Below are positions 35,069 to 45,179 of a DNA stretch of 64,000 bases, in pieces. The notes beneath the pieces are model-generated. The model searched no databases, was not told the origin of the DNA, and saw only the letters and a program-made list of their open reading frames with translations. This DNA is from an uncultured Aurantimonas sp. (lineage in GTDB: Bacteria; Pseudomonadota; Alphaproteobacteria; Rhizobiales; Rhizobiaceae): the NCBI GenBank assembly GCA_947488615.1, contig CANKZU010000004.1, positions 202,411 to 266,410 on the forward strand, written 5' to 3'. The position numbers and the translations under genes were made by a program. Position 1 is the first letter of the stretch. Every line of letters begins with the position of its first letter.

Positions 35069-37180
35069 ATGACAAACTCCTCCGCAGCCGAATTGAAGCC
35101 CACTCCCCCACTCGCTGAGCGGCGTCCCCGGACGGACATCCGGCATGGCCGCGAGCGCTCGGACGACTACGCATGGCTGCGGGCCGACAATTGGCAGGAC
35201 GTGTTCAAGGACACGAGCGTCCTGGATAGCGAAATCCGCGAACATCTCATTGCCGAGAATGCCTATCAGCAGGAGGTAATGGCCGGCACCGAGGCGCTCC
35301 GCGGAGTGCTCGTCAAAGAGATGCGCGGGCGGATCAAGGAAGATGATTCGTCGGTGCCCGCCCCGGATGGGGAATGGGCCTACGGCGCTTCCTTCGAGAC
35401 CGGAGCGGAGTATCCGCGCTTCATCCGGCGTCCCCGCTTCGGCAGTGCGGCTCAAGAGACGGTCCTTTTGGACGGTCAGGCGGAGGCCGCCGATCGCGCC
35501 TATTTCTCGCTCGGCGGCGTCAGCCACTCGACCAATCACCGCTGGCTTGCCTGGACCCACGACGACAAGGGGTCGGAATTCTACACCGTCTCAATCCGCG
35601 ACATGGAGACCGGCGAGGATCTGCCGCTGCGTATCGAGGACACCAGCGGCGGCACGGTCTGGTCGGCCCGCTCGAAAGGAATTTTCTACACGCGGTTGGA
35701 CTCCAACCATCGCCCGAGCCGGGTCTATTTCCATAGCTTGGGAACCGACCCGCTCGAAGACGCGCTGATCTACGAGGAAACCGACACCGGCTTCTTCATG
35801 GGCGTCGACAAGACCCAATCCGGCGAGTTCGTGGTCATCGATATTCACGATCACGAAACCTCCGAATGCTGGCTCATTCCCGCCAACAACACTGCGGCCG
35901 AACCCCGCCTGCTGGCGCCGCGCGAAACCGGCATCGAATACAGCGTCGACGAGGGCAACGGCATCCTCTACATCCTGACCAACTGCGACGGCGCCCGGGA
36001 TTTCAAGATCGTCACGGCGCCGACCGACGCATCACGGCGCTCGGACTGGACCGATTTCGTCGCGCATGAGGATGGACGTCTTATCCTCAGCCACATGGTG
36101 CTCAAGCGGCACCTGATCTGGCTCGAACGCCGCGACGGCCTACCGCGGATCGTGGTCAAGCGGCTGTCGGACGGCGAGGAGCACGCAGTCGCCTTCGAAG
36201 AGGAAGCCTATTCGCTCGGGCTGGCCGGCACCTACGAGTTCGACACGGACACCATCCGCTTCACCTATTCGTCGCTGACAACGCCGACCCAGACCTTCGA
36301 CTACGATGTCGAGACCCGCGAGCGCACTCTGTTGAAGACGCAGGAAGTGCCCTCCGGCCATGACCCGGCCGACTACGTGACCCGGCGCATCTTCGCACCG
36401 GCCAAGGACGGCGAACTGGTGCCGATCTCGCTGCTCTACCACAAGGATACGCCGCTCGACGGCACCGCGCCCTGCCTACTGTACGGCTATGGCTCGTACG
36501 GTATCGCCATCCCCGCCAGCTTCAGTACCAATGCGCTGTCGCTGGTCGATCGCGGCTTCGTCTACGCCATCGCCCACATCCGCGGCGGCAAGGACAAGGG
36601 CTTTGCCTGGTACGATGCCGGGCGGCGGCGCAACAAGGCCAACACGTTCACCGATTTCATCGCCTGCGCCGATCATCTCGTCGCCGAGAATTACACCCGA
36701 CATGAGCGCATCGTCGCCAATGGCGGCTCGGCCGGCGGTATGCTGATGGGCGCGGTCGCCAACATGGCGCCGGAAAAATTCGGCGGCATCATCGCCGTCG
36801 TGCCCTTCGTCGACGTGCTCAACACCATGCTCGACGACACGCTGCCGCTGACGCCGCCGGAATGGCCCGAATGGGGCAATCCGATCCTGTCGGGCGAGGA
36901 TTACGAGATCATCGCGTCCTACAGCCCCTACGACAACGTCAAGCGGCAGCCCTATCCGCCGATGCTGGTGCTGGCCGGGCTCACCGATCCACGCGTGACC
37001 TACTGGGAGCCGGCCAAGTGGGTGGCGCGGCTGCGCGAGGTAAAGACCGACGACAATCCGGTGATCCTGCGCACCAACATGGATTCGGGCCATGGCGGCG
37101 CCTCCGGCCGCTTCTCCAAGCTGGAGGAAGTCGCCTATATTTACGCCTTCGCGCTCAAACTGATGGGTCGGGACGGGTAG
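35069..37180 (+). CDS. ptrB: Oligopeptidase B (S9A prolyl oligopeptidase family)
   Basis: Serine peptidase cleaving short peptides after Arg or Lys in the cytoplasm, 703 residues, the usual length. The N-terminal part is the beta-propeller (DDYAWLRADNW, LGGVSHSTNHRWLAW); the C-terminal alpha/beta-hydrolase has the catalytic Ser554 in NGGSAGGML, Asp640 in LTDPRVTYWEPAKW and His675 in SGHGGASG. LLYGYGSYG is diagnostic. The frame is open 700 bases upstream, but homology starts at ATG 35069 (MTNSSAAELK). Monocistronic. Confidence 0.95.
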   Translation: MTNSSAAELKPTPPLAERRPRTDIRHGRERSDDYAWLRADNWQDVFKDTSVLDSEIREHLIAENAYQQEVMAGTEALRGVLVKEMRGRIKEDDSSVPAPDGEWAYGASFETGAEYPRFIRRPRFGSAAQETVLLDGQAEAADRAYFSLGGVSHSTNHRWLAWTHDDKGSEFYTVSIRDMETGEDLPLRIEDTSGGTVWSARSKGIFYTRLDSNHRPSRVYFHSLGTDPLEDALIYEETDTGFFMGVDKTQSGEFVVIDIHDHETSECWLIPANNTAAEPRLLAPRETGIEYSVDEGNGILYILTNCDGARDFKIVTAPTDASRRSDWTDFVAHEDGRLILSHMVLKRHLIWLERRDGLPRIVVKRLSDGEEHAVAFEEEAYSLGLAGTYEFDTDTIRFTYSSLTTPTQTFDYDVETRERTLLKTQEVPSGHDPADYVTRRIFAPAKDGELVPISLLYHKDTPLDGTAPCLLYGYGSYGIAIPASFSTNALSLVDRGFVYAIAHIRGGKDKGFAWYDAGRRRNKANTFTDFIACADHLVAENYTRHERIVANGGSAGGMLMGAVANMAPEKFGGIIAVVPFVDVLNTMLDDTLPLTPPEWPEWGNPILSGEDYEIIASYSPYDNVKRQPYPPMLVLAGLTDPRVTYWEPAKWVARLREVKTDDNPVILRTNMDSGHGGASGRFSKLEEVAYIYAFALKLMGRDG

Positions 37181-37229
37181 CCCGCCGCCGCCCCGCCATC
37201 ACGCACGGCGAACGCCGGGACTATCCGGG

Positions 37230-38162
37230 CTATTTGCCTGCGCTCTCAAGCGCCGGCAACACCTTGAGATAGGCCGCGATCGCCTCGCGATCCGTCGCGG
37301 GCAAGCGGGCGATATTCTCCTGCACCGCGACCATCGCGCCGCCGACGGAATCGAAATCCGGCGTGAAGCCGCTTTCCAGATAATAGACGATGTCGGACGC
37401 CGACCAGGACCCGATCCCATCCTTCGACGGGGTGATATCGGGAATACGCCCCTTGCCCTCCGGGTTCGGCGCGCCCGTCAGCCACGCATCCGTAACCAGA
37501 CCACCTGCGCCCCACAGGCCGCGCGGTGTATGGCACTGGCCGCAATGGCCGGGGCCTTCCACCAGATACTGGCCAGCGCGCGCCGCGTCCGAGGCATTCT
37601 CGCCGAGGTCGACGACCGGCGACGCATCCTCGAGAAAGAAGCGCTTCCACAGGCCGATGCCGCGGCGGATACTGAATGGAAAGGCGAGATCGCTCGGCGG
37701 CGCCCGTCCCGCGACCGGCGGCAGCGTCTTCAGGAAGGCCCAAAGATCGGCGACGTCGCCGGGCTTCATCTTGACATAGGAGGAGTAGGGAAAGGCCGGG
37801 TAGAGATGCTCGCCTTGCGGATCGACGCCGCGCTGCATGGCGTTGGCGAAGTCGGCAAGGCTCCAGGAGCCAATGCCATCGGTCGGATGCGGCGAGATAT
37901 TGGGCGCATGGAACGTCCCGAAGTCCGTCTTCAACGGATCGCCGCCGCCGAGCGCGAGCTTGGCGGCGGCCTCCGCCTTCGACGGCGCGTGGCAGGAGGC
38001 GCAGCCGCCAGCCCAAAACATCCGCTCTCCCCGCCCAGCGTCGCCGGATTGCTCATGCGGCAGGGTTGCCGCATCGAGCGGGTCGGGCATCGTCAGAAGA
38101 TAGAAGCCACCGATACCGACAGCGACACCGAGAAGGACGGTGGTCAGGATGCGATTGAGCAT
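37230..38162 (-). CDS. Diheme cytochrome c
   Basis: Periplasmic or membrane-anchored electron carrier, 310 residues. An N-terminal helix (LTTVLLGVAVGIGGFYLLTM) anchors it. Two c-type heme sites are seen: CASCH at about residue 55 and CGQCH at about 209, with probable Met ligands YVKMKP and the second-domain equivalent. Two-domain proteins of this kind serve alcohol/aldehyde dehydrogenases or thiosulfate dehydrogenases; no dehydrogenase is adjacent here. The PQQ cluster is 18 kb away. Followed upstream by a cytochrome c' gene on the same strand. Confidence 0.9.
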   Translation of the reverse strand: MLNRILTTVLLGVAVGIGGFYLLTMPDPLDAATLPHEQSGDAGRGERMFWAGGCASCHAPSKAEAAAKLALGGGDPLKTDFGTFHAPNISPHPTDGIGSWSLADFANAMQRGVDPQGEHLYPAFPYSSYVKMKPGDVADLWAFLKTLPPVAGRAPPSDLAFPFSIRRGIGLWKRFFLEDASPVVDLGENASDAARAGQYLVEGPGHCGQCHTPRGLWGAGGLVTDAWLTGAPNPEGKGRIPDITPSKDGIGSWSASDIVYYLESGFTPDFDSVGGAMVAVQENIARLPATDREAIAAYLKVLPALESAGK

Positions 38163-38211
38163 GTCGCCAGTGTCCGTCCTGCGTCACGCCCCTTGCGGCC
38201 TAGGCGCGCCG

Positions 38212-38667
38212 TTACTTTTCCTTCTTGATGCGGAAGTCCTCGTGACAGCCCTTGCAGTTCTCAGCGACCATAGCGAAGCTCTGCTTGAAGGCGTCGATAT
38301 CCTGCGGATCGGCGGCAATCGCGGTCGCCGAATCCTTCTCGAATTTCGCGACAGCGGCCTGGAAATCCTGGGGCTTCTCCCAGATCGCCGGAGCCGCCTC
38401 AGTCTCCTCGCCGGTCTTGCTGTCCTCGGGGAACAACGTGCCCATCTTCTCAGCCGTCGTGTGAAAAGCCTGGAAAGCCTCGGCGGCCTTGGCCGGGTCG
38501 AATTCCGCCTCGCCCTTGATCATCTGCCCGGACAGCTTGGCGGCCTTGCCATTGCCTTCCATTAATTCCTGCCGCTGCTTGATGGGCTCGGCATTCTGGG
38601 CATAAGCCGGCAGCGCGAACGCGGCCGCTGTCACCACGGTGATTGCAAGAAGTCTGATCTGTAGCAT
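38212..38667 (-). CDS. Cytochrome c' (class II) family protein
   Basis: Periplasmic four-helix cytochrome, 151 residues, with a signal peptide (MLQIRLLAITVVTAAAFALP, cleavage near AYAQN) and a single C-terminal heme site CKGCHEDF typical of the c'/c556 group. These bind NO or CO or carry electrons. ATG 38667 has GGGAG 9 bases upstream and opens the signal peptide. It lies 49 bases upstream of the diheme cytochrome gene, so the pair is probably one operon. Confidence 0.92.
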   Translation of the reverse strand: MLQIRLLAITVVTAAAFALPAYAQNAEPIKQRQELMEGNGKAAKLSGQMIKGEAEFDPAKAAEAFQAFHTTAEKMGTLFPEDSKTGEETEAAPAIWEKPQDFQAAVAKFEKDSATAIAADPQDIDAFKQSFAMVAENCKGCHEDFRIKKEK

Positions 38668-38795
38668 GGAAGGCATCTCCCGAAAGCGTCCGCCCCTGCG
38701 GACAAGCACCAAAACAGATGAGAGGAATTTGCGGTCTGGCGCAATCGGGCTTTGGTCGGAGTCTTCTCACGAAAACGTCAACACTACGAAACATG

Positions 38796-38829
38796 GAAAA
38801 AGGCCCCGTAAGCATCGCTACGGGGCCTT
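38796..38829 (-). terminator. Rho-independent terminator of sodB
   Basis: On the minus strand an 11-bp perfect stem (38800-38810 with 38819-38829) with an 8-base loop is followed by a T run, about 50 bases past the sodB stop. Confidence 0.88.
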
Positions 38830-38876
38830 CATCTATCTCACCACCGCCATTGCGGGCGAGAGGCCGAAAACCAGCC

Positions 38877-39479
38877 TTAACCGGCAACGGCCTCGTAGCG
38901 CTCCAGGACGTAATCCCAGTTGATCAGATTGTCGACGAACGCGCCGAGATATTTCGGCCGGGCGTTGCGGTAGTCGATGTAATAGGAGTGCTCCCAGACG
39001 TCGACGCCGAGGATCGGCTCGGCGCCATGCACCAGCGGGTTTTCGCCGTTCGGCGTCTTCATGATCTCGAGCTTGCCGTTCTTGACGGCAACCCAGGCCC
39101 AGCCCGAACCGAACTGGCCGGCGCCGGCGGCCTCGAAATCGGCCTTGAACTTGTCATAGCCGCCGAGATCGGAATCGAAGGCGGTCTGAAGCTTGCCCGG
39201 CAGGCTCTTGCCGCCGCCGCCCGGCTTCATCCACTTCCAGAAATGGATGTGGTTGTAATGCTGGCCGGCGTTGTTGAAGAGGGGCTGGTCGGTGCCATGC
39301 GACTTCTTGACGATCTCCTCGAGCGGAAGATCGGCCATTCCAGCCTTTTCAGCCAGCTCGTTGCCTTTGGTCACATAGGCGTTGTGGTGCTTGTCGTGGT
39401 GATATTCGAGCGTTTCCTTCGACATGTACGGGCCAAGCGCGTCGTAGGCGTAGGGAAGCTCGGGAAGGGTGAAAGCCAT
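38877..39479 (-). CDS. sodB: Superoxide dismutase, Fe/Mn family (Fe type likely)
   Basis: Converts superoxide to oxygen and hydrogen peroxide in the cytoplasm; 200 residues. Metal ligands are in YHHDKHHNAY, NHIHFWKWM, and DVWEHSYYIDYRN (Asp and His). QFGSGWAWVAV is typical. AGGAGAC precedes ATG 39479 (MAFTLPELPY). Monocistronic, with its own terminator. Confidence 0.95.
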   Translation of the reverse strand: MAFTLPELPYAYDALGPYMSKETLEYHHDKHHNAYVTKGNELAEKAGMADLPLEEIVKKSHGTDQPLFNNAGQHYNHIHFWKWMKPGGGGKSLPGKLQTAFDSDLGGYDKFKADFEAAGAGQFGSGWAWVAVKNGKLEIMKTPNGENPLVHGAEPILGVDVWEHSYYIDYRNARPKYLGAFVDNLINWDYVLERYEAVAG

Positions 39480-39620
39480 TTTGTGCGTCTCCTTCTGGTT
39501 GGTTAGGTCCTGAGCGCAACGGACAGACCCGGCGAGGGTTGCCCGAACCGCCAAAATTCGGCGAGGGGGAAGTTAGGGCCGACGGTTGCGTTTGCCACCG
39601 GTCGGCTTTTCGGCGGCCTG

Positions 39621-40484
39621 TCAGCCCGCCGAGCGAGCGAAGGACAAATACAGCTCACGCGCCGCCTCGTAGACGGGACCGGGCTGGAGTTCGCGCCCCT
39701 CGATCCCGATCACCGGCACCACCTTGGAGTGGTTTCCGGTCGAGAAGATTTCGTCGGCATCGAGGAATTGCGCCACCGTCAGCGACGCCTCGACCACCTC
39801 CTTGCCCTCCTCGCGCAACAGCCCGATCACGCGCTGCCTTGTGATGCCGTCGAGGAAACAACCGTTGGGAACCGGCGTGAACACGGTTCCGTCCTTAACC
39901 ATGAAGAGATTGGACGTTCCCGTCTCCGCGACATTGCCGAGCATGTCGAGCACCAGCGCATTGTCGAAGCCGCGCGCCTTCGCCTCCATGATCGCCCGGC
40001 CGTTGTTGGGATAAAGACATCCGGCCTTGGCGAGCGTCGGCATGGATTCGGGCGTCGGCCGGCGAAACGGCGAGACGCCCAGCGAAAATCCCGAGGGCGC
40101 GATCATCGGCGCTTCATAGAGGCACAGGCAAAATTGCGTCGTTTCCGGGTCGGCCGGAACGCCCATGTAGCCGCCATCCTCGGCCCAATACATTGGACGG
40201 ATATAGACGGCGGTCTTGCCGTCGAACCCTTCGAGCCCCTCGCGGGTCAGGCGCACGATCTCCTGCGGCGCCACCGTCGCCTTCAGGCCAAGCGCTTGGG
40301 CGGAGCGGTTGACGCGCTCGCAATGCCGATCGAGATCGGGCGCTAGGCCGTCGAACCACCGAGCGCCGTCGAAAACGGTACTGCCGAGCCACATCGCATG
40401 GCTACGCGGGCCGATGAGGCCGGGATTGCCGTCATGCCATTCGCCGTCGACGAAACTGCGCGTGCGGGTCATTTCCTGCGGCAT
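39621..40484 (-). CDS. Class IV aminotransferase, branched-chain type
   Basis: PLP enzyme of the IlvE fold, 287 residues. Family parts: GSTVFDGARWFDG, the Tyr/Arg region VYIRPMYWAEDGGYMG, the PLP Lys in LAKAGCLYPNNGRAI, and ETGTSNLFMVKDG, FLDGITRQRVI. IlvE-like roles (branched-chain amino acids) or a related D-amino acid or beta-amino acid transaminase are possible. ATG 40484 follows TGGAG; the frame extends 18 residues upstream with no support. Monocistronic. Confidence 0.9.
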   Translation of the reverse strand: MPQEMTRTRSFVDGEWHDGNPGLIGPRSHAMWLGSTVFDGARWFDGLAPDLDRHCERVNRSAQALGLKATVAPQEIVRLTREGLEGFDGKTAVYIRPMYWAEDGGYMGVPADPETTQFCLCLYEAPMIAPSGFSLGVSPFRRPTPESMPTLAKAGCLYPNNGRAIMEAKARGFDNALVLDMLGNVAETGTSNLFMVKDGTVFTPVPNGCFLDGITRQRVIGLLREEGKEVVEASLTVAQFLDADEIFSTGNHSKVVPVIGIEGRELQPGPVYEAARELYLSFARSAG

Positions 40485-40740
40485 GGAGAGCTCCAGATTG
40501 GGCGGGCGGGGACGGCATGGCGACGCGATTGCCGCCAACGCGGCCTACGAGTGGGCAACGTGGGTCCGCACTGCGCTAGCGACGGCCTAGTAGCGGAGTC
40601 AACCACCCCAGACTGCACGAATAAAGATTCTGGGATGACCATAAGGCTGCGTAAACAATTAAATCATACCCTAGCCGCAGAAAGGTAATCCACATTCCGG
40701 CGCGGGACGGTTGAACGCGCTGCCATCGCAGGTTGGGACA

Positions 40741-41094
40741 ATGAAGACACAGACCCTTCGCGATTCGCACGACCAACGGCGTTGGTACCGTCGCCGCACG
40801 CGATTGAGATCGGTCAAGCTCGTCACTCTGACTCGCCGGTTTCTGGAAGATGCGATGGTGGTCGACATATCCGACGGCGGAATCCGCCTCCGCCGCTATT
40901 CGGACAACCGCTTGCCGCCACGGGCGGCTATTTACGACCACTCCGACCGCACCTTCCGCCCTGCCATCGTGGCGTGGTGTCGCGGCGACGAAGTGGGACT
41001 GCACTTCACCGACTGCGCGACCCCAGCCACTCAGCCGGAGGTCGACCGCTTCTCGGATCGATCGGACTTGAACAGCGTCTACATTCAGAAATGA
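40741..41094 (+). CDS. PilZ-domain protein
   Basis: A 117-residue single-domain protein. RRWYRRRTRLR followed by VVDISDGGIRLR fits the c-di-GMP-binding PilZ pattern (RxxxR, then D/NxSxxG), so it is probably a small effector. The ATG at 40741 is preferred to a TTG at 40711. Two GGDEF/EAL proteins in the window could feed it. Confidence 0.8.
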   Translation: MKTQTLRDSHDQRRWYRRRTRLRSVKLVTLTRRFLEDAMVVDISDGGIRLRRYSDNRLPPRAAIYDHSDRTFRPAIVAWCRGDEVGLHFTDCATPATQPEVDRFSDRSDLNSVYIQK

Positions 41095-41351
41095 CCGTCT
41101 GTTGGAAGCGCACTGAACAATGACCGTCAAGTTTCGCGCGGCAGAATAAGGCGCGCCGCTCCCCGGCACATTGTTGGCGTTTGCTGATGACCCTGGGCGT
41201 GGAAGTGGCGTGCCAGCCGGACGCCAGACTATTGGTCCGATGCAATAAGGCTCGCTCCCGATCGAATCATCGCCGATGGTGGCACTTCCCATTGCCCGCA
41301 TACGCCCCTATGACCCTCAGAGTCCGCTCGCATACGATCTGGGAGACTCCA

Positions 41352-42014
41352 TTGCATTCCGTCTATGTCTTCGACGCCTACGGCACGCTGTTCGACACCG
41401 GCGCCGCCGTCGCACGCCACGCCGGTGGCCTCGGAGAATCCGGCCGGCTACTTTCTGAAATCTGGCGCCGCAAGCAACTCGAATATTCCTGGGTTCGCGG
41501 CCTGATGGGACGGGCCGATCGGGATTTCTGGCAATTGACGGAGGACGCCCTCGACTACGCCTTCAAAAAGGTCCCGTCGGCGGACCCGGCGCTGCGCGAG
41601 AAATTGCTCGAGGCCTATCGCGATCTCGACGCGTTCGAGGAAGTGCCGGGGACCCTCAGAGCGCTCAAGGAGCGGGAGGCGCGCCTGGCGATTCTGTCCA
41701 ATGGCTCGCGGGAGATGTTGAAGCGGGCGGTGCGCTCGGCGGGAATCGAGGATCTGTTCGACGCGGTCTTCTCCGCCGAAGACTGCGGGGCCTACAAGAC
41801 CGCGCCGGCCATGTACGAATTGGTAACGACACGGTTCCGGCTCTATCCCGACGCCGTGTCGTTTCAGTCATCCAATCGCTGGGACATCGCGGGCGCCACG
41901 CAGTTCGGCTTCAACACTGTCTGGATCAACCGCGGCGGCGAGCCGGACGAATACCTGGATTTATCGCCGAATGCCGTTCTGGCCGACCTTCGCAGCCTGC
42001 CGAATCTGGTCTGA
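41352..42014 (+). CDS. Type II haloacid dehalogenase (HAD superfamily)
   Basis: Hydrolase that removes halide from L-2-haloacids, or a related HAD enzyme, 220 residues. The nucleophile Asp8 lies in VFDAYGTLFD; the later motifs are LAILSNGS, the Lys in GAYKTAPAMY, and the type II-specific SSNRWDIAGA. The start is TTG 41352, chosen because GGGAGACTCCA sits at perfect distance and because the family starts directly before the VFDAYGT motif; upstream ATG 41310 gives a poor lead. Monocistronic; dehalogenation itself is not proven. Confidence 0.88.
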   Translation: MHSVYVFDAYGTLFDTGAAVARHAGGLGESGRLLSEIWRRKQLEYSWVRGLMGRADRDFWQLTEDALDYAFKKVPSADPALREKLLEAYRDLDAFEEVPGTLRALKEREARLAILSNGSREMLKRAVRSAGIEDLFDAVFSAEDCGAYKTAPAMYELVTTRFRLYPDAVSFQSSNRWDIAGATQFGFNTVWINRGGEPDEYLDLSPNAVLADLRSLPNLV

Positions 42015-42200
42015 ACTAAAACCCGCCACGCCACAGCCGTGCTTTCGTCCCCATAAATCTCGACGCAGAGTTTGCTTCATCTTGATCAAACGGATGTGAT
42101 CGAAAAGGAACCGAACAGGCTGGAAAGTGTTCGCTCGGTAACAACAATTTACGGCTTTCGCTCGTAGGGTGGAGGACGATAAAAAAATCAGGCTGGATAG

Positions 42201-42905
42201 ATGACGAACAACGGTAATTCCCTTTTCACCCGCCGCAAACTGCTCCTCGGTTTCGGACTGGGTGCAACAGCGGTTGCGGCAGGCTGCAGCACCGGGCCTC
42301 GCGCCAAGATCATGTCCGTGGCGCCCTATCCGGCAGCGCGTGGGATCGACCCGAAATATGTGTCGATGTACGGGCCTGTCGTCGATGGCGGATATCGGAT
42401 TCCGGCCGTCGATCTGAAGCGCGTCGATCCACGTTTCTATCGCCAGGAGGTCGCTGATCCGACCGGCGAGGCGCCCGGAACGGTGGTTGTCGATACCGCC
42501 AACTACTACGCTTATGTGGTGATGCCCGGTGGCCGCGCGATGCGCTACGGCGTCGGCATCGGACGGGCGGGCTTTTCCTGGAGTGGTCGGGCCAAGGTTC
42601 AGTGGAAGAAGAAGTGGCCGACCTGGACGCCGCCCAAGGAGATGATCGCGCGTATGCCCGAGCTGGCGCAATATGCGGACGGGATGGAGCCGGGCATTGC
42701 CAATCCGTTGGGCGCGCGCGCGCTCTACATCTTCCAGGGCGGAAAGGACACGCTCTATCGTCTGCACGGAACGCCGGAATACTGGACGATCGGGACGAAC
42801 TCGTCGTCGGGCTGCATCCGCTTCATGAACCAGGACGCGATCGATCTTTATGATCGTGTCAAGTCCGGCTCGCCGCTGGTCGTCACTCAGATCGGAATGG
42901 TCTGA
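42201..42905 (+). CDS. L,D-transpeptidase (YkuD), lipoprotein-like
   Basis: Cross-links peptidoglycan or attaches lipoprotein through an active-site Cys; 234 residues. It has a twin-Arg-like N-terminus (FTRRKLLLGFGLG) with a lipobox AAGC, so it may be exported and lipid-anchored. The YkuD domain has His189 in LHGTPEYWTIG and Cys205 in SSSGCIRF. Rhizobia carry several such enzymes. Monocistronic, followed by a terminator. Confidence 0.92.
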   Translation: MTNNGNSLFTRRKLLLGFGLGATAVAAGCSTGPRAKIMSVAPYPAARGIDPKYVSMYGPVVDGGYRIPAVDLKRVDPRFYRQEVADPTGEAPGTVVVDTANYYAYVVMPGGRAMRYGVGIGRAGFSWSGRAKVQWKKKWPTWTPPKEMIARMPELAQYADGMEPGIANPLGARALYIFQGGKDTLYRLHGTPEYWTIGTNSSSGCIRFMNQDAIDLYDRVKSGSPLVVTQIGMV

Positions 42906-42935
42906 TCCGGCTATCCTGCCATCATTCCATCTGAA

Positions 42936-42965
42936 GGGGCGGGAGATTTTCTCGCCCTTTTTCTT
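42936..42965 (+). terminator. Rho-independent terminator of the YkuD gene
   Basis: A GC-rich stem with a 2-base bulge and TTT loop (GGGC-GGGAGA with TCTCGCCC) is followed by a T run on the plus strand, about 30 bases after the stop. It also lies between convergent genes. Confidence 0.7.
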
Positions 42966-42988
42966 TGCCTGTCCGGCTTTGTCGCTTC

Positions 42989-43228
42989 CTACCGCAGACG
43001 ATCGCGTTCGCGCTCCATGTGGTCGATCCGGCTTTCGAGATTTTCTTCGCGTACCATGCCGGGAATCAGGAACAGGTCGATCAGCTGGCCGATGCCCAGA
43101 AGCCCCAACGTGAACAGCCACAACAGGCCCGTCCAGAACCGCCCGAGATAGAACCGGTGCAAGCCGCAAATCGCGCCGAAGCCCAGCAGCCATAAAATAT
43201 AAGAAGCGAGAGTCGACTTGCGGTTCAT
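42989..43228 (-). CDS. TM2-domain small membrane protein
   Basis: A 79-residue protein with two helices: LASYILWLLGFGAICGLHRF and GLLWLFTLGLLGIGQLIDLF, the TM2 pattern (GxHRFYLG linker and a DLF after helix two). A charged C-terminal helix follows. Function unknown. GAAGGAAGATCC precedes ATG 43228. Confidence 0.85.
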   Translation of the reverse strand: MNRKSTLASYILWLLGFGAICGLHRFYLGRFWTGLLWLFTLGLLGIGQLIDLFLIPGMVREENLESRIDHMERERDRLR

Positions 43229-43352
43229 GGATCTTCCTTCGCAACGTTGGCCGGGGCGGAAATGGGGAGTCACCGTGCCGTTTGGAAGGTCTGGGGGTTA
43301 TTGCATCCCGAGCGCACACCGGGCGGCGCCTGGAATCTGACGCAGAGTTTCC

Positions 43353-45029
43353 TCAGCGACCGCGCTTGAAGCCGCCGAGAACGCCGCGCAAGATCGCCCG
43401 GGTCACGGTCGAGGCCACCGTCCGGCCGACCTGCTTCATCACCGTTTCGGTCAGCGTCTGCCGCTGATAACCCGATGATCGTCGACGGCGCGGCGCCGAA
43501 CCGCGGCGTGGCGCCGCCTCATCGACTTCCTCGACCTCCTTCGTGTCGTCGCGCCCGCCATCGCCGAGTCCGAAATCGGGAAGCTGGAAGCCGGTCCGCG
43601 TGCGCCGCCCCTTCGCCGCCTCGGCGCGGCGCGCCGATTCTTCGCCCCGGCGGTCCTCGACCGCCTCCGCTTCCAGGCGGCGCTGCTTTTCCTCTTGACG
43701 AAGCTCGGCCTCCGCGCGCCCGACCAGCATCTCATAGGCCGACTCCGGGTCGATCGCCTGGTCATACAGGCCCGCGACCGGGCTTTTGGCGATGATCGCG
43801 TCGCGTTCTGCGACATTAACCGGGCCAAGCCGCGCCGAGGGCGGACGGATCAGCGTGCGCTCGACCATCGACGGCACTCCCTTTTCGCCCAATGTCGACA
43901 CCAGTGCTTCGCCGACGCCGAGCTGGGTGATCACCTCATAGGCGTCGAATTCCGGGTTGGGGCGGAAGGTCTCGGCCGCCGTCTTCACAGCCTTCTGTTC
44001 GCGGGGCGTATAGGCGCGCAACGCGTGCTGGACGCGATTGCCGAGTTGGGCCAGCACGCCGTCCGGCACGTCGAGCGGGTTCTGGGTGACGAAATAGACG
44101 CCGACGCCCTTGGAGCGGATCAGCTTGACCACTTGCTCGACCCGGTCGATGAGGATTTTCGGCGCATCGTCGAAGAGCAGATGTGCCTCGTCGAAAAAGA
44201 AGACCAGCTTCGGCTTCTCCGGGTCGCCGATTTCGGGCAATTCCTCGAACAGTTCCGACAGCAGCCACAAGAGAAAGGTGGCATAGAGGCGCGGATTCAT
44301 CATCAGCTTGTCGGCGGCCAGCATATTCACGATGCCCCGTCCGTCGCGGTCGGTGCGCATCAGGTCGGCGATCTTGAGCGCCGGCTCACCGAAGAAGCTC
44401 TCGGCGCCTTGCTGTTCGAGCACCAGCAGCGAGCGCTGGATCGCGCCGACCGAGGCCTTGGCGACATTGCCGTAGAGCTTGGAGATGTCATCGGCATTTT
44501 CCGAGAGATGCGCCAGCATCGCCTGCAAATCCTTGAGGTCGAGCAGCAATAGCCCCTCCTCGTCGGCGATCTTGAATGCGATGTTGAGAACGCCTTCCTG
44601 GGCATCCGACAGGTTCATCAGGCGCGACAGCAGCAGCGGTCCCATCTCGGAGATGGTGGTGCGGATCGGGTGGCCCTTCTCGCCGAAGATGTCCCAGAAA
44701 ACCACTGGGTAAAAGTCGTTGTAATACGGGTCCAGGCCGATTTTCTCCGCCCGCGCCACCAGGAAGTCCTTGCCCTCGCCGCGCATGGAAATGCCCGACA
44801 GATCGCCCTTGATGTCGGCGCAGAATACCGGCACGCCAGCTTCCGAGAAACCTTCCGCAAGGATTTGCAGCGTCACCGTCTTGCCGGTGCCGGTCGCGCC
44901 GGTGACCAGTCCGTGGCGATTGGCGAGCTTGAGGTCGAGATACTCACCCTTCTTGATTGCGTCCTGCGGGTCACGGCTGCTTCCCAGAAAAATCCGACCT
45001 GTTTCCTGCATCCACCGTCCCTCGCTCAT
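43353..45029 (-). CDS. HerA-like ATPase (DUF853, YjgR family)
   Basis: P-loop ATPase of the HerA/FtsK class, 558 residues. Walker [11 protein letters not shown] (about residue 45), DIKGDLSGI, Walker [11 protein letters not shown], and the sensor QNPLDVPD are seen. The C-terminal 120 residues are charged and low-complexity with a final basic helix ([18 protein letters not shown]). Members are implicated in DNA handling but the cellular role is not established. Monocistronic. Confidence 0.9.
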   Translation of the reverse strand: MSEGRWMQETGRIFLGSSRDPQDAIKKGEYLDLKLANRHGLVTGATGTGKTVTLQILAEGFSEAGVPVFCADIKGDLSGISMRGEGKDFLVARAEKIGLDPYYNDFYPVVFWDIFGEKGHPIRTTISEMGPLLLSRLMNLSDAQEGVLNIAFKIADEEGLLLLDLKDLQAMLAHLSENADDISKLYGNVAKASVGAIQRSLLVLEQQGAESFFGEPALKIADLMRTDRDGRGIVNMLAADKLMMNPRLYATFLLWLLSELFEELPEIGDPEKPKLVFFFDEAHLLFDDAPKILIDRVEQVVKLIRSKGVGVYFVTQNPLDVPDGVLAQLGNRVQHALRAYTPREQKAVKTAAETFRPNPEFDAYEVITQLGVGEALVSTLGEKGVPSMVERTLIRPPSARLGPVNVAERDAIIAKSPVAGLYDQAIDPESAYEMLVGRAEAELRQEEKQRRLEAEAVEDRRGEESARRAEAAKGRRTRTGFQLPDFGLGDGGRDDTKEVEEVDEAAPRRGSAPRRRRSSGYQRQTLTETVMKQVGRTVASTVTRAILRGVLGGFKRGR

Positions 45030-45179
45030 TGACCATTGGGGTTATAGACGGCCAACGGGTTGGAACAAGCGCGGCGGCAATGAGCGCGCGTTCGGCGATT
45101 GCGTCGACGATCAGGCTTTGCCAAGCTTTACGGCAACCCGCCGCCTCTTCCCGAGGCACGACGGCAAGAGGAGATTCGC

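Noticed and set aside
41961..43319. 452-codon open frame on the minus strand across the YkuD gene
   Set aside because: The plus-strand YkuD protein has its full catalytic motif; the minus frame has no recognisable part.
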